DNA of 13,027 nucleotides, taken from contig JBEDUI010000171.1 in NCBI GenBank assembly GCA_040414495.1, positions 1-13,027 on the forward strand, written 5' to 3'. The notes under the pieces were generated by a model, which worked only from the letters and a program-made list of their open reading frames with translations, was not told the origin of the DNA and searched no databases. Shown piece after piece: positions 7,644-13,027 of this stretch (its first letter is position 1; every line of letters begins with the position of its first letter). The stretch is from DATAVB01 sp040414495. Lineage in GTDB: Bacteria > Actinomycetota > Actinomycetes > Mycobacteriales > QHCD01. A program made the translations under genes and the position numbers.

Positions 7644-7674
7644 ATCTTAGGTGATGCGACACGTGTCGCGTCAG
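7644..7674 (-). promoter_or_regulatory. tetR promoter, probably leaderless transcript
   Basis: On the minus strand a TAAGAT -10 box (7649-7644, TAnnnT type, 4 of 6 to consensus) has a CTGACG -35-like element (7674-7669) 19 bases upstream. The expected start, 7-8 bases after the box, falls on the first base of the tetR ATG at 7636. The TetR palindrome lies in the spacer, so binding would block it. Confidence 0.45.
7653..7672. promoter_or_regulatory. TetR operator (palindrome)
   Basis: GCGACACGTGTCGC (7656-7669) is a perfect 14-bp palindrome. It extends to 20 bp (7653-7672) with one mismatched pair. It sits in the middle of the 85-base region between the divergent tetR and SDR genes and overlaps promoter elements of both, the usual position and shape of a TetR dimer site. 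Binding itself is inference. Confidence 0.75.
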
Positions 7675-7685
7675 CCTGGTACTGT
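7656..7685 (+). promoter_or_regulatory. SDR gene promoter
   Basis: GCGACA (7656-7661) and extended -10 TGG-TACTGT (hexamer 7680-7685), spacer 18, would start transcription near 7692 and leave a leader of about 30 bases with a GGGGAGAG ribosome site before the ATG at 7722. The -35 lies inside the TetR palindrome. Matches to consensus are modest. Confidence 0.4.
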
Positions 7686-7721
7686 GATGAGACAACAGTC
7701 CCATCACTTGGGGAGAGCTTC

Positions 7722-8603
7722 ATGCATGTCTTCGTCACCGGTGGCACCGGCTTGATCGGCTCGGCCGTGCTCGCCGAACTGATTGGCAACGGTCATACAG
7801 TCCTCGCGCTGGCCCGCTCCGACGCGTCCACCCGAGTCGTAGAAGCGGCCGGCGCGGAGCCGCTTCGGGGAGGGCTCGCCGACCTGGATGTCCTGCGCGC
7901 CGGCGCGGCCCGGGCCGACGGGGTGATGCACCTGGCGTTCAGCAACGACTTCAGCAGCCCCGAGGCCGTCGCGCAGGCGGTCGCCGAGGAAGGCGCCGCG
8001 CTTAAGGTTCTGGGTGAGCAGCTTGTCGGCAGCGACCGGCCTTTTGTCACGGTCTCGGGTACGCCGTGGGTGCCGGGCCGCGTCTCCACCGAAGCCGACC
8101 CGCTGCCGACCGACGGGCTGGTTGGCGGTCGCGGCCGCTCGGTCACGTCGGTCCTGGCTCTGGCCTCGCGCGGAGTCCGCAGTGCGGCCATCCGCCTGCC
8201 GCGCACCGTCCACAATCAAGGCGACGGTGGGTTCGCGGGTCTGCTCACGCGGATCGCCCGCAGCACGGGGGTGTCCGGCTACCCTGGCGACGGTGCGCAG
8301 CGGTGGCCGGCCGTGCACGCGCTCGATGCGGCGGCCTTGATGCGGCTGGCACTGGAGGAGGCGCCGGCCGGGAGTGCCTGGCACGCCGTGGCCGACGAAG
8401 GCGACGCGGTACGCGATATCGCTGCGGTCATCGGCCGCCGGTTGGGCGTGCCGGTCAAGGCCGTACCCGAGGAAACCTTCGGTGCGCTCGGCCCGATATT
8501 TGCCATGGATCAGCCTTCGTCCAGCATTTACACCCAGGAAAAGCTCGGCTGGAAACCGACGCACCCAAGCCTTTTGGAGGACCTGGAGAACATTCGGCCC
8601 TGA
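7722..8603 (+). CDS. Atypical SDR / NAD(P)-binding epimerase-like protein
   Basis: A 293-aa Rossmann-fold protein of the extended/atypical short-chain dehydrogenase type. The cofactor motif is at the very N-terminus: FVTGGTGLIGSAV (TGGxGxxG, residues 6-13). Later features are MHLAF (about 69-73), FVTVSGT (108-114), IRLPRTVH (157-164), a VHALDAA segment (198-204) and a C-terminal TQEKLGWKPTHPSLLEDLE, typical of the family. The active-site YxxxK expected about 12-40 residues after VSGT is missing; the only Tyr-x3-Lys is at 270-274, in the C-terminal conserved LGW segment. It may therefore be a reductase with altered catalysis or a redox sensor. GGGGAGAG precedes the ATG by a few bases. Divergent from tetR, which probably controls it. 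Confidence 0.88.
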   Translation: MHVFVTGGTGLIGSAVLAELIGNGHTVLALARSDASTRVVEAAGAEPLRGGLADLDVLRAGAARADGVMHLAFSNDFSSPEAVAQAVAEEGAALKVLGEQLVGSDRPFVTVSGTPWVPGRVSTEADPLPTDGLVGGRGRSVTSVLALASRGVRSAAIRLPRTVHNQGDGGFAGLLTRIARSTGVSGYPGDGAQRWPAVHALDAAALMRLALEEAPAGSAWHAVADEGDAVRDIAAVIGRRLGVPVKAVPEETFGALGPIFAMDQPSSSIYTQEKLGWKPTHPSLLEDLENIRP

Positions 8604-8685
8604 CCTGCGTACGTCACAGCCTGGGCGCGCGCCGGCCGTATTGTCCCCTGTGGAAATACATCCGGGCGATTACTCGCGCCACGTG

Positions 8686-8721
8686 GCCCCGCACCATTTC
8701 TTCATTGTGCTGGTGCGGGGC
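8686..8721. terminator. Hairpin terminator between convergent genes
   Basis: GCCCCGCACCA (8686-8696) and TGGTGCGGGGC (8711-8721) form a perfect 11-bp GC-rich stem with a 14-base loop. It lies 82 bases after the SDR stop and 75 bases before the stop of the convergent DUF7218-like gene, so it can end transcription from both sides. There is no U-tract, as is common in actinobacteria. Confidence 0.6.
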
Positions 8722-8795
8722 TCGAATATTCTCCCAGAATTCGCGGTGGGCCGATTTCAGTGCCCTTCTAGTGCGGTTACAGCCCTGCGGACTGC

Positions 8796-9053
8796 TCAGT
8801 GGGAGCGCAGCGCATCAACGAGTTCCTTCTTATTCATCGATGACCGGCCCTCGATGCCGATTTCGGCGGCTCGCTTAACCAGCTGCTGCTTGGACCAGTC
8901 CTCGTAGGATCCACTTGACCCTCCCTTTTGACCGGTCCGGGATCGCGAGCTGCCAGCGGAAGCGTTGGCGATCCGCGCCGCCTTTTCCTTGCTCTCGCCC
9001 TGGTCGCGCAAGGCCTGATATTGCTTCTCGTCCTTGATCTGCGCCCTCGGCAT
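8796..9053 (-). CDS. DUF7218-like small protein
   Basis: An 85-aa basic soluble protein. The first half (KDEKQYQALRDQGESKEKAA, about 7-26, then RIANASA) and a flexible Gly/Ser/Arg linker (SAGSSRSRTGQKGGSSGS) lead to a C-terminal helical part: YEDWSKQQLVKRAAEIGIEG (49-68), then NKKELVDALRSH. That last part resembles the short SAP / Rho-N-type helix-extended-helix found in this actinobacterial family, which may contact nucleic acid. The ATG at 9053 has AAGGAG about 7 bases upstream; a TTG or GTG further upstream is less likely. An inverted repeat lies 21-36 bases before the ATG. Function unknown; a nucleic-acid-associated or stress role is only a guess. Confidence 0.75.
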   Translation of the reverse strand: MPRAQIKDEKQYQALRDQGESKEKAARIANASAGSSRSRTGQKGGSSGSYEDWSKQQLVKRAAEIGIEGRSSMNKKELVDALRSH

Positions 9054-9073
9054 CAGCTTCTCCTTCCCGTCTA

Positions 9074-9089
9074 GCAATCTATGGATTGC
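9074..9089. promoter_or_regulatory. Inverted repeat before the DUF7218-like gene
   Basis: GCAATC-TATG-GATTGC is a perfect 6-bp inverted repeat with a 4-base centre, ending 21 bases before the ATG at 9053. It could be an operator or a 5' leader hairpin. GGGTAG is just upstream on the minus strand, resembling a stress-sigma -10, but no matching GTTT -35 at the right spacing is seen. Confidence 0.4.
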
Positions 9090-9181
9090 CTACCCATTAG
9101 TCGCGGGCATATGCCCCGGCCGGGTAACCCGCGAGGCATTTTGGCCGTGCACTGTGCGGAACGGGATCGGGCGGAGCGGGA

Positions 9182-9391
9182 TCAGGCCGTCAGAATGGCG
9201 CCGGTTTTGCGAAGCCTGGTGCCGTAGCGGCGAACGTGATGACTGCAGAAGAGCAAGTCCTCGCCGCTTGGAAAGATCGCGCGGGTCGTGGCGCGCGCGC
9301 CGCAACGGTCGCAACGGTCAGCGATCGTGAGGGCTTTGACCGGGATACCGGGTGTGCTCGCGGTGTATAGCGCCGTTCGATCGCTCGCCAT
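9182..9391 (-). CDS. DUF7455 zinc-ribbon-like protein
   Basis: A 69-aa protein that matches the small actinobacterial DUF7455 type. The core is LTIADRCDRCGARATTRAIF (21-40), followed by PSGEDLLFCSHHVRRYG. Cys27, Cys30, Cys49 and His51/His52 are positioned as a metal site (CxxC and CxHH), so it probably binds zinc. No membrane segment or enzyme motif. The ATG at 9391 has AAGGAG about 8 bases before it; the frame continues 26 codons further upstream but that part lacks family character. Function unknown. It lies between two other small minus-strand genes, with gaps of more than 100 bases on both sides, so it is probably separately transcribed. Confidence 0.8.
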   Translation of the reverse strand: MASDRTALYTASTPGIPVKALTIADRCDRCGARATTRAIFPSGEDLLFCSHHVRRYGTRLRKTGAILTA

Positions 9392-9495
9392 CCGTGTGCT
9401 CCTTCCACGATCGCCGGTGGATGTGCCGGGTGCCGGTCTACTACCCCAGAAGGCGCGGCTTACATGCACGTATTGAGTCTCGGAGCGGAATCTCG

Positions 9496-9524
9496 AGCCG
9501 AACGACCTAAGTGGACATTCGGCT
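9496..9524. repeat. Inverted repeat upstream of DUF7455 gene
   Basis: AGCCGAA (9496-9502) and TTCGGCT (9518-9524) form a perfect 7-bp inverted repeat with a 15-base centre, about 105 bases before the DUF7455 start. Role unknown; an operator or part of a termination structure. Confidence 0.3.
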
Positions 9525-9543
9525 TGCGTGCCGTAATTCGCAA

Positions 9544-9563
9544 ATGCCGGAGAAATGCGGCAT
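9544..9563 (-). terminator. Weak hairpin after the 146-aa gene
   Basis: ATGCCG (9544-9549) and CGGCAT (9558-9563) form a 6-bp stem with an 8-base loop, 16 bases past the stop codon of the minus-strand gene ending at 9580. It is followed on that strand by a short T-containing stretch, so it may end that transcript. Small stem, modest support. Confidence 0.35.
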
Positions 9564-9579
9564 CTGAAGCGGCCAGGTC

Positions 9580-10020
9580 TTATTGTTTGTCGCTGAACCC
9601 TTCGACGGTCCAGGCGTCGAGTTCGTCGAGTAGTTCGGCGATCGGGCGCCCGGTGGCTTGTGCCAGTTCGTTCAGCAGTCGGCTCGCAATGAGCACATGA
9701 GCTATAGCCGTGAGCGTCAATGCCCGCGACGCTGTCGTTGACACGATCGTGGCCACTTCGTCAGCCAAGCGGGCGCGGGCGGGCCATTCGGCCGGATCCA
9801 CATCAGTTCCCACTGCGTCCATGAGCCGACGTTTCACCTCGGGGAGCGCCTCGGGAGGGACCAGGTCCCTCAGCTTGACCACCCCGTAGGCGGCCGCCCA
9901 CTGATCGAGAACGTCCTTGTCCGCCGTAGTCGCGACCCGTAGCAACTCCGCCGCTGACCGCAGATGGCTGCGCACCTCGGGACTGTCGAGCCTGTACCGG
10001 CCGGATTCATCATCGGCCAT
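9580..10020 (-). CDS. Hypothetical helical protein
   Basis: A 146-aa protein I do not recognise. It is predicted mostly helical and acidic: DSPEVRSHLRSAAELLRVAT (12-31), DVLDQWAAAYGVVKL, PPEALPEVKRRLMDAVG, then a more hydrophobic RALTLTAIAHVLIASRLLNE (99-118) and AELLDELDAW near the end. The hydrophobic stretch contains His, Arg and Ser and is not a convincing membrane helix. No catalytic motif is visible. I chose the ATG at 10020; a GTG at 10068 would add 16 residues. Neither has a clear ribosome site, so a leaderless start is possible. It lies 165 bases downstream of a 42-aa membrane peptide gene, with inverted repeats between. Confidence 0.6.
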   Translation of the reverse strand: MADDESGRYRLDSPEVRSHLRSAAELLRVATTADKDVLDQWAAAYGVVKLRDLVPPEALPEVKRRLMDAVGTDVDPAEWPARARLADEVATIVSTTASRALTLTAIAHVLIASRLLNELAQATGRPIAELLDELDAWTVEGFSDKQ

Positions 10021-10036
10021 ATCGTCGAGGCTACGC

Positions 10037-10050
10037 TTCGGAACTCCGAA
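10037..10050. promoter_or_regulatory. Inverted repeat before the 146-aa gene
   Basis: TTCGGA-AC-TCCGAA is a perfect 6-bp inverted repeat with a 2-base centre, 16 bases upstream of the chosen ATG at 10020. If the GTG at 10068 were the true start, it would lie inside the coding region. Candidate operator. Confidence 0.35.
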
Positions 10051-10093
10051 AGCTCGAGCTGCGGCCACTGGGCGAAGCGCCCGTGATCGTTGG

Positions 10094-10127
10094 CGATCCG
10101 ACTCGGGTCGATATCAATATCGGATCG
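10094..10127. repeat. Nested inverted repeats
   Basis: CGATAT-CA-ATATCG (10109-10122) is a perfect inverted repeat. Overlapping it, CGATCCGA (10094-10101) pairs with TCGGATCG (10120-10127). The cluster lies between two minus-strand genes, upstream of the 146-aa gene, and could be a regulator site. Function inferred only. Confidence 0.35.
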
Positions 10128-10185
10128 GCTCGGTTACGCCGGTCGTCGTCGATCAGCGGGCCGATTTCCGGCTGCGAGCCCAGTC

Positions 10186-10314
10186 CTAGTAGCCACCCAT
10201 GCCGCCACCGCCTGCGCCGTACACAACGGCGAGTGTGATGATGATCGCGGCGATTACGAGAACTACCAGGGGGAGCCATATCTTGGTATGGCGTTGATGT
10301 AGCAAGTGGGGCAT
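10186..10314 (-). CDS. Small single-helix membrane peptide
   Basis: A 42-aa protein with a basic N-terminus (PHLLHQRHTK), one strongly hydrophobic segment IWLPLVVLVIAAIIITLAVV (12-31) and a glycine tail GAGGGGMGGY. It is almost certainly inserted in the membrane with the basic end in the cytoplasm. The ATG at 10314 has AAGGTGG 11 bases upstream, which is longish; an in-frame GTG at 10326 is an alternative. No family recognised. It may be a membrane-anchored stress or regulatory peptide, but there is no direct evidence. The frame stays open far upstream (to 10515), but the upstream part has no protein character. Confidence 0.6.
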   Translation of the reverse strand: MPHLLHQRHTKIWLPLVVLVIAAIIITLAVVYGAGGGGMGGY

Positions 10315-10494
10315 CTCGAACCGCACCACCTTCAGTGTTAGTCGAGGCCTTGTTGATCCCTTGCACTTACTAGTACGGCTCGCGGCACCGTCGGGTTCAC
10401 CGCCCGGGGCAATCCGCGATCCGGGAAATTTCGCGTCCCGCCCAAAGGTAGGCAGACTGGTCGAGGATTGTTCACGCCACCAGAATGGAGCCAC

Positions 10495-11271
10495 ATGGTG
10501 ACCACGCTCGGACACGGACCGCTCGTAACGTCGATCGAGTTGACTGACGGCGAATTGCGGTTCTACGGCAATTACGGATACCTACCGCTGCCTGGTTTCC
10601 TGGCCAGCGGTGCGGCCGAGGCTTTGCGGGAAGAGGTGCTGGACGTTCTGCAAGCCAATGGGCATCCTCGCGACTCGCTCGGCCGCGCGTCCTCAACCGC
10701 CGACAAGCTCCAACAATGCTCGCAGTATTTGAAAGGATCGCGTCTCGATGAACTCATCAATGGCGAGCGAACGTTGGCGGTGGCGTCCCGTCTGATCGGC
10801 GGTCGTGCCGTTCGATACCTGCCTTTTACCGCTGTGAAGACCGGTGGTGGCGGCCAGCTGCATTTCCACCAGGACAATAACTACACCCAACATGAGCCCG
10901 CCGTCGGATCGCTCAACATATGGGTGGCTCTCAACGATATGACCCCGGAAAACGGCTGCCTGTATATCGTTCCGGTCTCGCATGACGGCCAGCGTGAGTC
11001 GCGGCAAAGCGACGACGGCGATACCCACCGGCAGGTTGAGGTCGACCCGGCCGAGGCCGTACCAATCCGAATGCGGGCCGGCGACGCGGTTGCCTTTACC
11101 CGATGGACGGTCCACGGCTCCGGCACGAATACCAGTACCGATCCGCGCGTCGCCTACGCGCTGCAGTACCACCGCGACGATGTTCGCTGGCATGACCGCG
11201 AGGCCGGTAAATGGAGGCTGCTCGTAGATGAGCCGCGCTTTGCGACACCACCAGTGGATCGACTCGGCTAA
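10495..11271 (+). CDS. PhyH-family Fe(II)/2-oxoglutarate dioxygenase
   Basis: A 258-aa phytanoyl-CoA-dioxygenase-like enzyme, a non-heme iron, 2-oxoglutarate and O2-dependent oxygenase. The iron triad is visible: His125 and Asp127 in LHFHQDNNY (the HxD motif) and distal His207 in TVHGSG. Arg218 in DPRVAYALQY is suited to bind 2-oxoglutarate. LNIWVALNDMTPENGCLYIV (140-159) and the following PVSH are typical of the family, and the N-terminal FYGNYGYLPLPGFL segment (23-36) is the usual start. The ATG at 10495 has TGGAG about 6 bases before it. The phosphotransferase gene begins 39 bases after its stop, so they are likely co-transcribed. Bacterial members hydroxylate diverse small molecules, including natural products; the substrate here is unknown. 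Confidence 0.9.
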   Translation: MVTTLGHGPLVTSIELTDGELRFYGNYGYLPLPGFLASGAAEALREEVLDVLQANGHPRDSLGRASSTADKLQQCSQYLKGSRLDELINGERTLAVASRLIGGRAVRYLPFTAVKTGGGGQLHFHQDNNYTQHEPAVGSLNIWVALNDMTPENGCLYIVPVSHDGQRESRQSDDGDTHRQVEVDPAEAVPIRMRAGDAVAFTRWTVHGSGTNTSTDPRVAYALQYHRDDVRWHDREAGKWRLLVDEPRFATPPVDRLG

Positions 11272-11310
11272 CTGCGGTTAATGCGAAACCTGTGTCGAAT
11301 GGAGCTCGGA

Positions 11311-12311
11311 ATGGCGCAGCTGCCGGATGAGCCGGTTCTGGCCTGGGCGCTCACAAAAGTGGGCGCCGGGGCGCGGCTCGTTGACGTAAATGCTCTGCAC
11401 GATCGGCCGGGTCCCTGGTGGCTGCGGATTGACTACGACGGGACTATTCGGAATGCCGTACTCCGTGTCGGTGCCCCGCATTCGCCGCAACTTGTGGCTG
11501 CAGCCGCCGCGCTTCGGTTGGCTGCCGAGCATGCGATCGCCGCGCCGCGGCTGCTCGCGTCCGAGCTGGATGGTGAGACCCTTGGTGTAGCGGCGATTTT
11601 GGAGACGGCGTTGCCTGGCAGCAGCGCGTTGCCGCCTACGGTGACGCCCGCACGCCTGCGGGAGGCCGGGGCGGCGATTGCGAAGGTGCACGCGGTTCGG
11701 CTCGAGCCTCGGCCGGATTTGCCGCTTCGGGTACGGCCAACCCAGGTCGATGATCGGGCCAGGAATCGGCGTTGGGCAACGCTCTTTCCGCCGTCGCGGA
11801 CAGTGAGAAGGACGCGGTGATCGCTGCGTTGGGCGAACTTGGGTGGGAGCCGGAGCACGCGCGCCGTGTCGTGGTGGGGCTACCCAATACTCCGTTATTG
11901 CAGCTTGCCGATGAGCGGATCCGGGACATAGGTCGGCCCCGCGGTGAGACGGTATTTGTCCACGGCGATGTGTGGGGCGGAAACATGCGTTGGGAGGGCG
12001 ACACCTGCACCGCCTTGATCGACTGGTTCTGCGCCGGGGCAGGCGATCCCGGCGTGGACCTGGGCGAGCTGCGTATGCAGATGGGCTATCAGTACGGCCT
12101 CGGCGCCGCCGAGCATGTCCTGGACGGTTGGCAGCGCCAGGCCGGGCGCGAGGCGAGGAATGTGGCGTACTGGGACGCGGTCGCGGCGTTGAATACACCA
12201 GTCGATATGGCCGGCTGGCCGGCCTTTGACGATCACGGCGGTCCGCTGGACCAGCAAGGCGTTATTGACCGCCGCGACGCGTTTCTACGCTCCGCGCTGG
12301 ACCGGCTCTGA
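11311..12311 (+). pseudogene. Frameshifted APH-like phosphotransferase
   Basis: Two overlapping frames together encode one aminoglycoside-phosphotransferase/choline-kinase-like protein of about 330 aa. The first frame (to 11820) holds the N-lobe: WWLRIDYDGTIRNAVLRVG, AAPRLLASELDGE and the REAGAAIAKVHAV helix, ending in VRPTQVDDRARN before an unnatural tail. The second frame (open from 11754 to 12311) holds the C-lobe with the catalytic loop FVHGDVWGGNM (HGDxxxxN) and the Mg site LIDWFCAGAGDPGVDLGEL. A change of frame between 11754 and about 11772 restores one protein; the shift equals one lost base. No canonical slippery heptamer is present. The ATG at 11311 has GGAG 6 bases before it; ATGs at 11281 and 11299 are alternatives. 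It is a broken gene or a sequencing error. It probably phosphorylated a small-molecule hydroxyl or amine. Confidence 0.83.
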
Positions 12312-12387
12312 CGTCGTTCTTTCGCCTGGTCGCCGAGTGAGCTGTTTGCCGTTCCGGCCGACGCCAAACGAAGATCCTCAGCGGGCA

Positions 12388-12409
12388 GGCCACATTCGGC
12401 ACCGTGGCC
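12388..12409. terminator. Hairpin downstream of the phosphotransferase
   Basis: GGCCAC (12388-12393) and GTGGCC (12404-12409) form a 6-bp stem with a 10-base loop in the 168-base gap between the phosphotransferase and the convergent HNH gene. A second hairpin, CCTGGC with GCCAGG, lies near 12439-12455. Either may end transcription; there are no T-tracts. Confidence 0.3.
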
Positions 12410-12479
12410 GCGCGGCTCGTTGACGCCCGCGCTGGCTGCCTGGCATCTGGCCAGGGACGCGCTTTCCCTCAATGCATGG

Positions 12480-13027
12480 TTATCCGCTGGGGAGGCCGGG
12501 TTGGTTGTGCATGGTGTTGCGGCGGGGTTGTTGCTGTGGGTCGATGATGGGTGGTGGTATGAGGTGCGGAATACCCTCAACGAAGGTGATTCGCCAGTGT
12601 TCGTGGTGGACGATCCAGTGGTGATGGTGGCATAACAGGACGAGATTGTTGAGCGACGTTGATCCGCCGTCTGCCCAGTGTTTGACGTGATGTGTTTGGC
12701 ACCAGGGCGCGGGGGCGGTGCAGCCGGGGTGTACGCAGCCGATGTCGCGGGCGACGACGGCGCGGCGGATTCCGGTCGGGATGGTGCGGGTGGCGCGGCC
12801 GATATCTAGCGGTTCGCTCTGGGATCCCAGCAAGATGGGGATGATGGCGGCGTCGCAGGCGATGCGGCGGGCGGCTTCGGCGGTGATGGGCGCGCCGGTG
12901 CCGAGGGTTCCGGTGCCGGGGCGCCGTAGCGTCTGGTCAGGGTGCTTGCCGCGTAGGTCATCCAGGGCGATGGTCACGGTGACCTGGGGCTTTTCGCCGC
13001 CGACGGTGGGTAGTCCGCCGTCGGCCA
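12480..13027 (-). CDS. DUF222/13E12-type HNH endonuclease-like protein, C-terminal part
   Basis: The last 181 or so codons of a gene that continues past the right edge; the frame is open to position 13027, so the GTG near 12977 is internal. The C-terminus carries an HNH nuclease motif: GCVHPGCTAPAPWCQTHHVK, then HWADGGSTSLNNLVLLCHHH and HWIVHH. His-His, the Asn and the later His are the expected catalytic and metal residues, and the Cys pairs suggest structural zinc. Upstream, VTVTIALDDLRG and PITAEAARRIACDAAIIPILLG are the usual linker region of the actinobacterial family with an N-terminal DUF222 domain, which should lie outside the window. Such genes occur in multiple copies per genome and resemble the mycobacterial REP13E12 repeats. 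Convergent with the phosphotransferase. Role uncertain. Confidence 0.88.
   Translation of the reverse strand, partial: ADGGLPTVGGEKPQVTVTIALDDLRGKHPDQTLRRPGTGTLGTGAPITAEAARRIACDAAIIPILLGSQSEPLDIGRATRTIPTGIRRAVVARDIGCVHPGCTAPAPWCQTHHVKHWADGGSTSLNNLVLLCHHHHWIVHHEHWRITFVEGIPHLIPPPIIDPQQQPRRNTMHNQPGLPSG

Noticed and set aside
9094..9130. GGGCATATGCCC and CCCGGCCGGG palindromes as operators
   Set aside because: Short self-complementary words are expected by chance in GC-rich DNA and have no supporting spacing to a promoter.
11754..11820. Programmed -1 frameshifting in the phosphotransferase
   Set aside because: The direction fits, but no X-XXY-YYZ slippery heptamer is seen and this family is not known for recoding.
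11278..12198. 306-codon minus-strand frame
   Set aside because: It is the mirror of the phosphotransferase; rich in Arg and Pro with no motif, while the plus strand carries the HGD and IDW motifs.
12420..12635. 71-codon plus-strand frame downstream of the phosphotransferase
   Set aside because: Mostly antisense to the HNH gene end, without a ribosome site or protein similarity.

Overview
The window comes from a high-GC Gram-positive bacterium, most likely an actinomycete. Evidence: GC-rich codon use, GTG starts, and several actinobacterial families (DUF5995, DUF7455, DUF7218-like, and a DUF222/13E12-type HNH protein at the right edge). I cannot name a genus. There is no phage, plasmid, CRISPR, rRNA or tRNA signal. 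It reads as ordinary-to-accessory chromosome made of short regulator/enzyme units.

Left part (20-2061, plus strand): an aldo/keto reductase, a HAD-like phosphohydrolase and a NUDIX hydrolase, closely spaced or overlapping and probably one transcript. They meet a convergent minus-strand DUF5995 gene (2066-2782) with only 4 bases between the stop codons. Further minus-strand genes are a small helix-turn-helix protein (2906-3190), preceded by a repeated GTTACCTTGC element, and a metallo-beta-lactamase-fold protein fused to C-terminal ankyrin repeats (3406-4302).

Middle part: a MarR regulator (4590-5117) followed by a 14-helix-type DHA2 MFS transporter (5163-6899) forms a classic efflux unit, with pseudo-palindromes in front of marR. 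Next is a divergent TetR / atypical SDR pair (7058-7636 minus, 7722-8603 plus) whose 85-base shared promoter holds a perfect 14-bp palindrome, a strong candidate TetR operator. The tetR transcript looks leaderless. A hairpin with a perfect 11-bp stem separates the SDR gene from the convergent gene that follows.

Right part: a run of small minus-strand genes (an 85-aa DUF7218-like protein, a 69-aa DUF7455 zinc-ribbon-like protein, a 146-aa helical unknown and a 42-aa single-helix membrane peptide). Then, on the plus strand, a phytanoyl-CoA-dioxygenase-type enzyme and an APH/choline-kinase-like phosphotransferase that is split by a frameshift near 11754-11772. The window ends inside a minus-strand HNH endonuclease-like gene.

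I see no complete novel system. The best leads are the PhyH + frameshifted phosphotransferase pair, the ankyrin-tailed MBL-like protein without the usual zinc motif, the TetR operator with its overlapping promoters, and several inverted repeats in front of small genes of unknown function.
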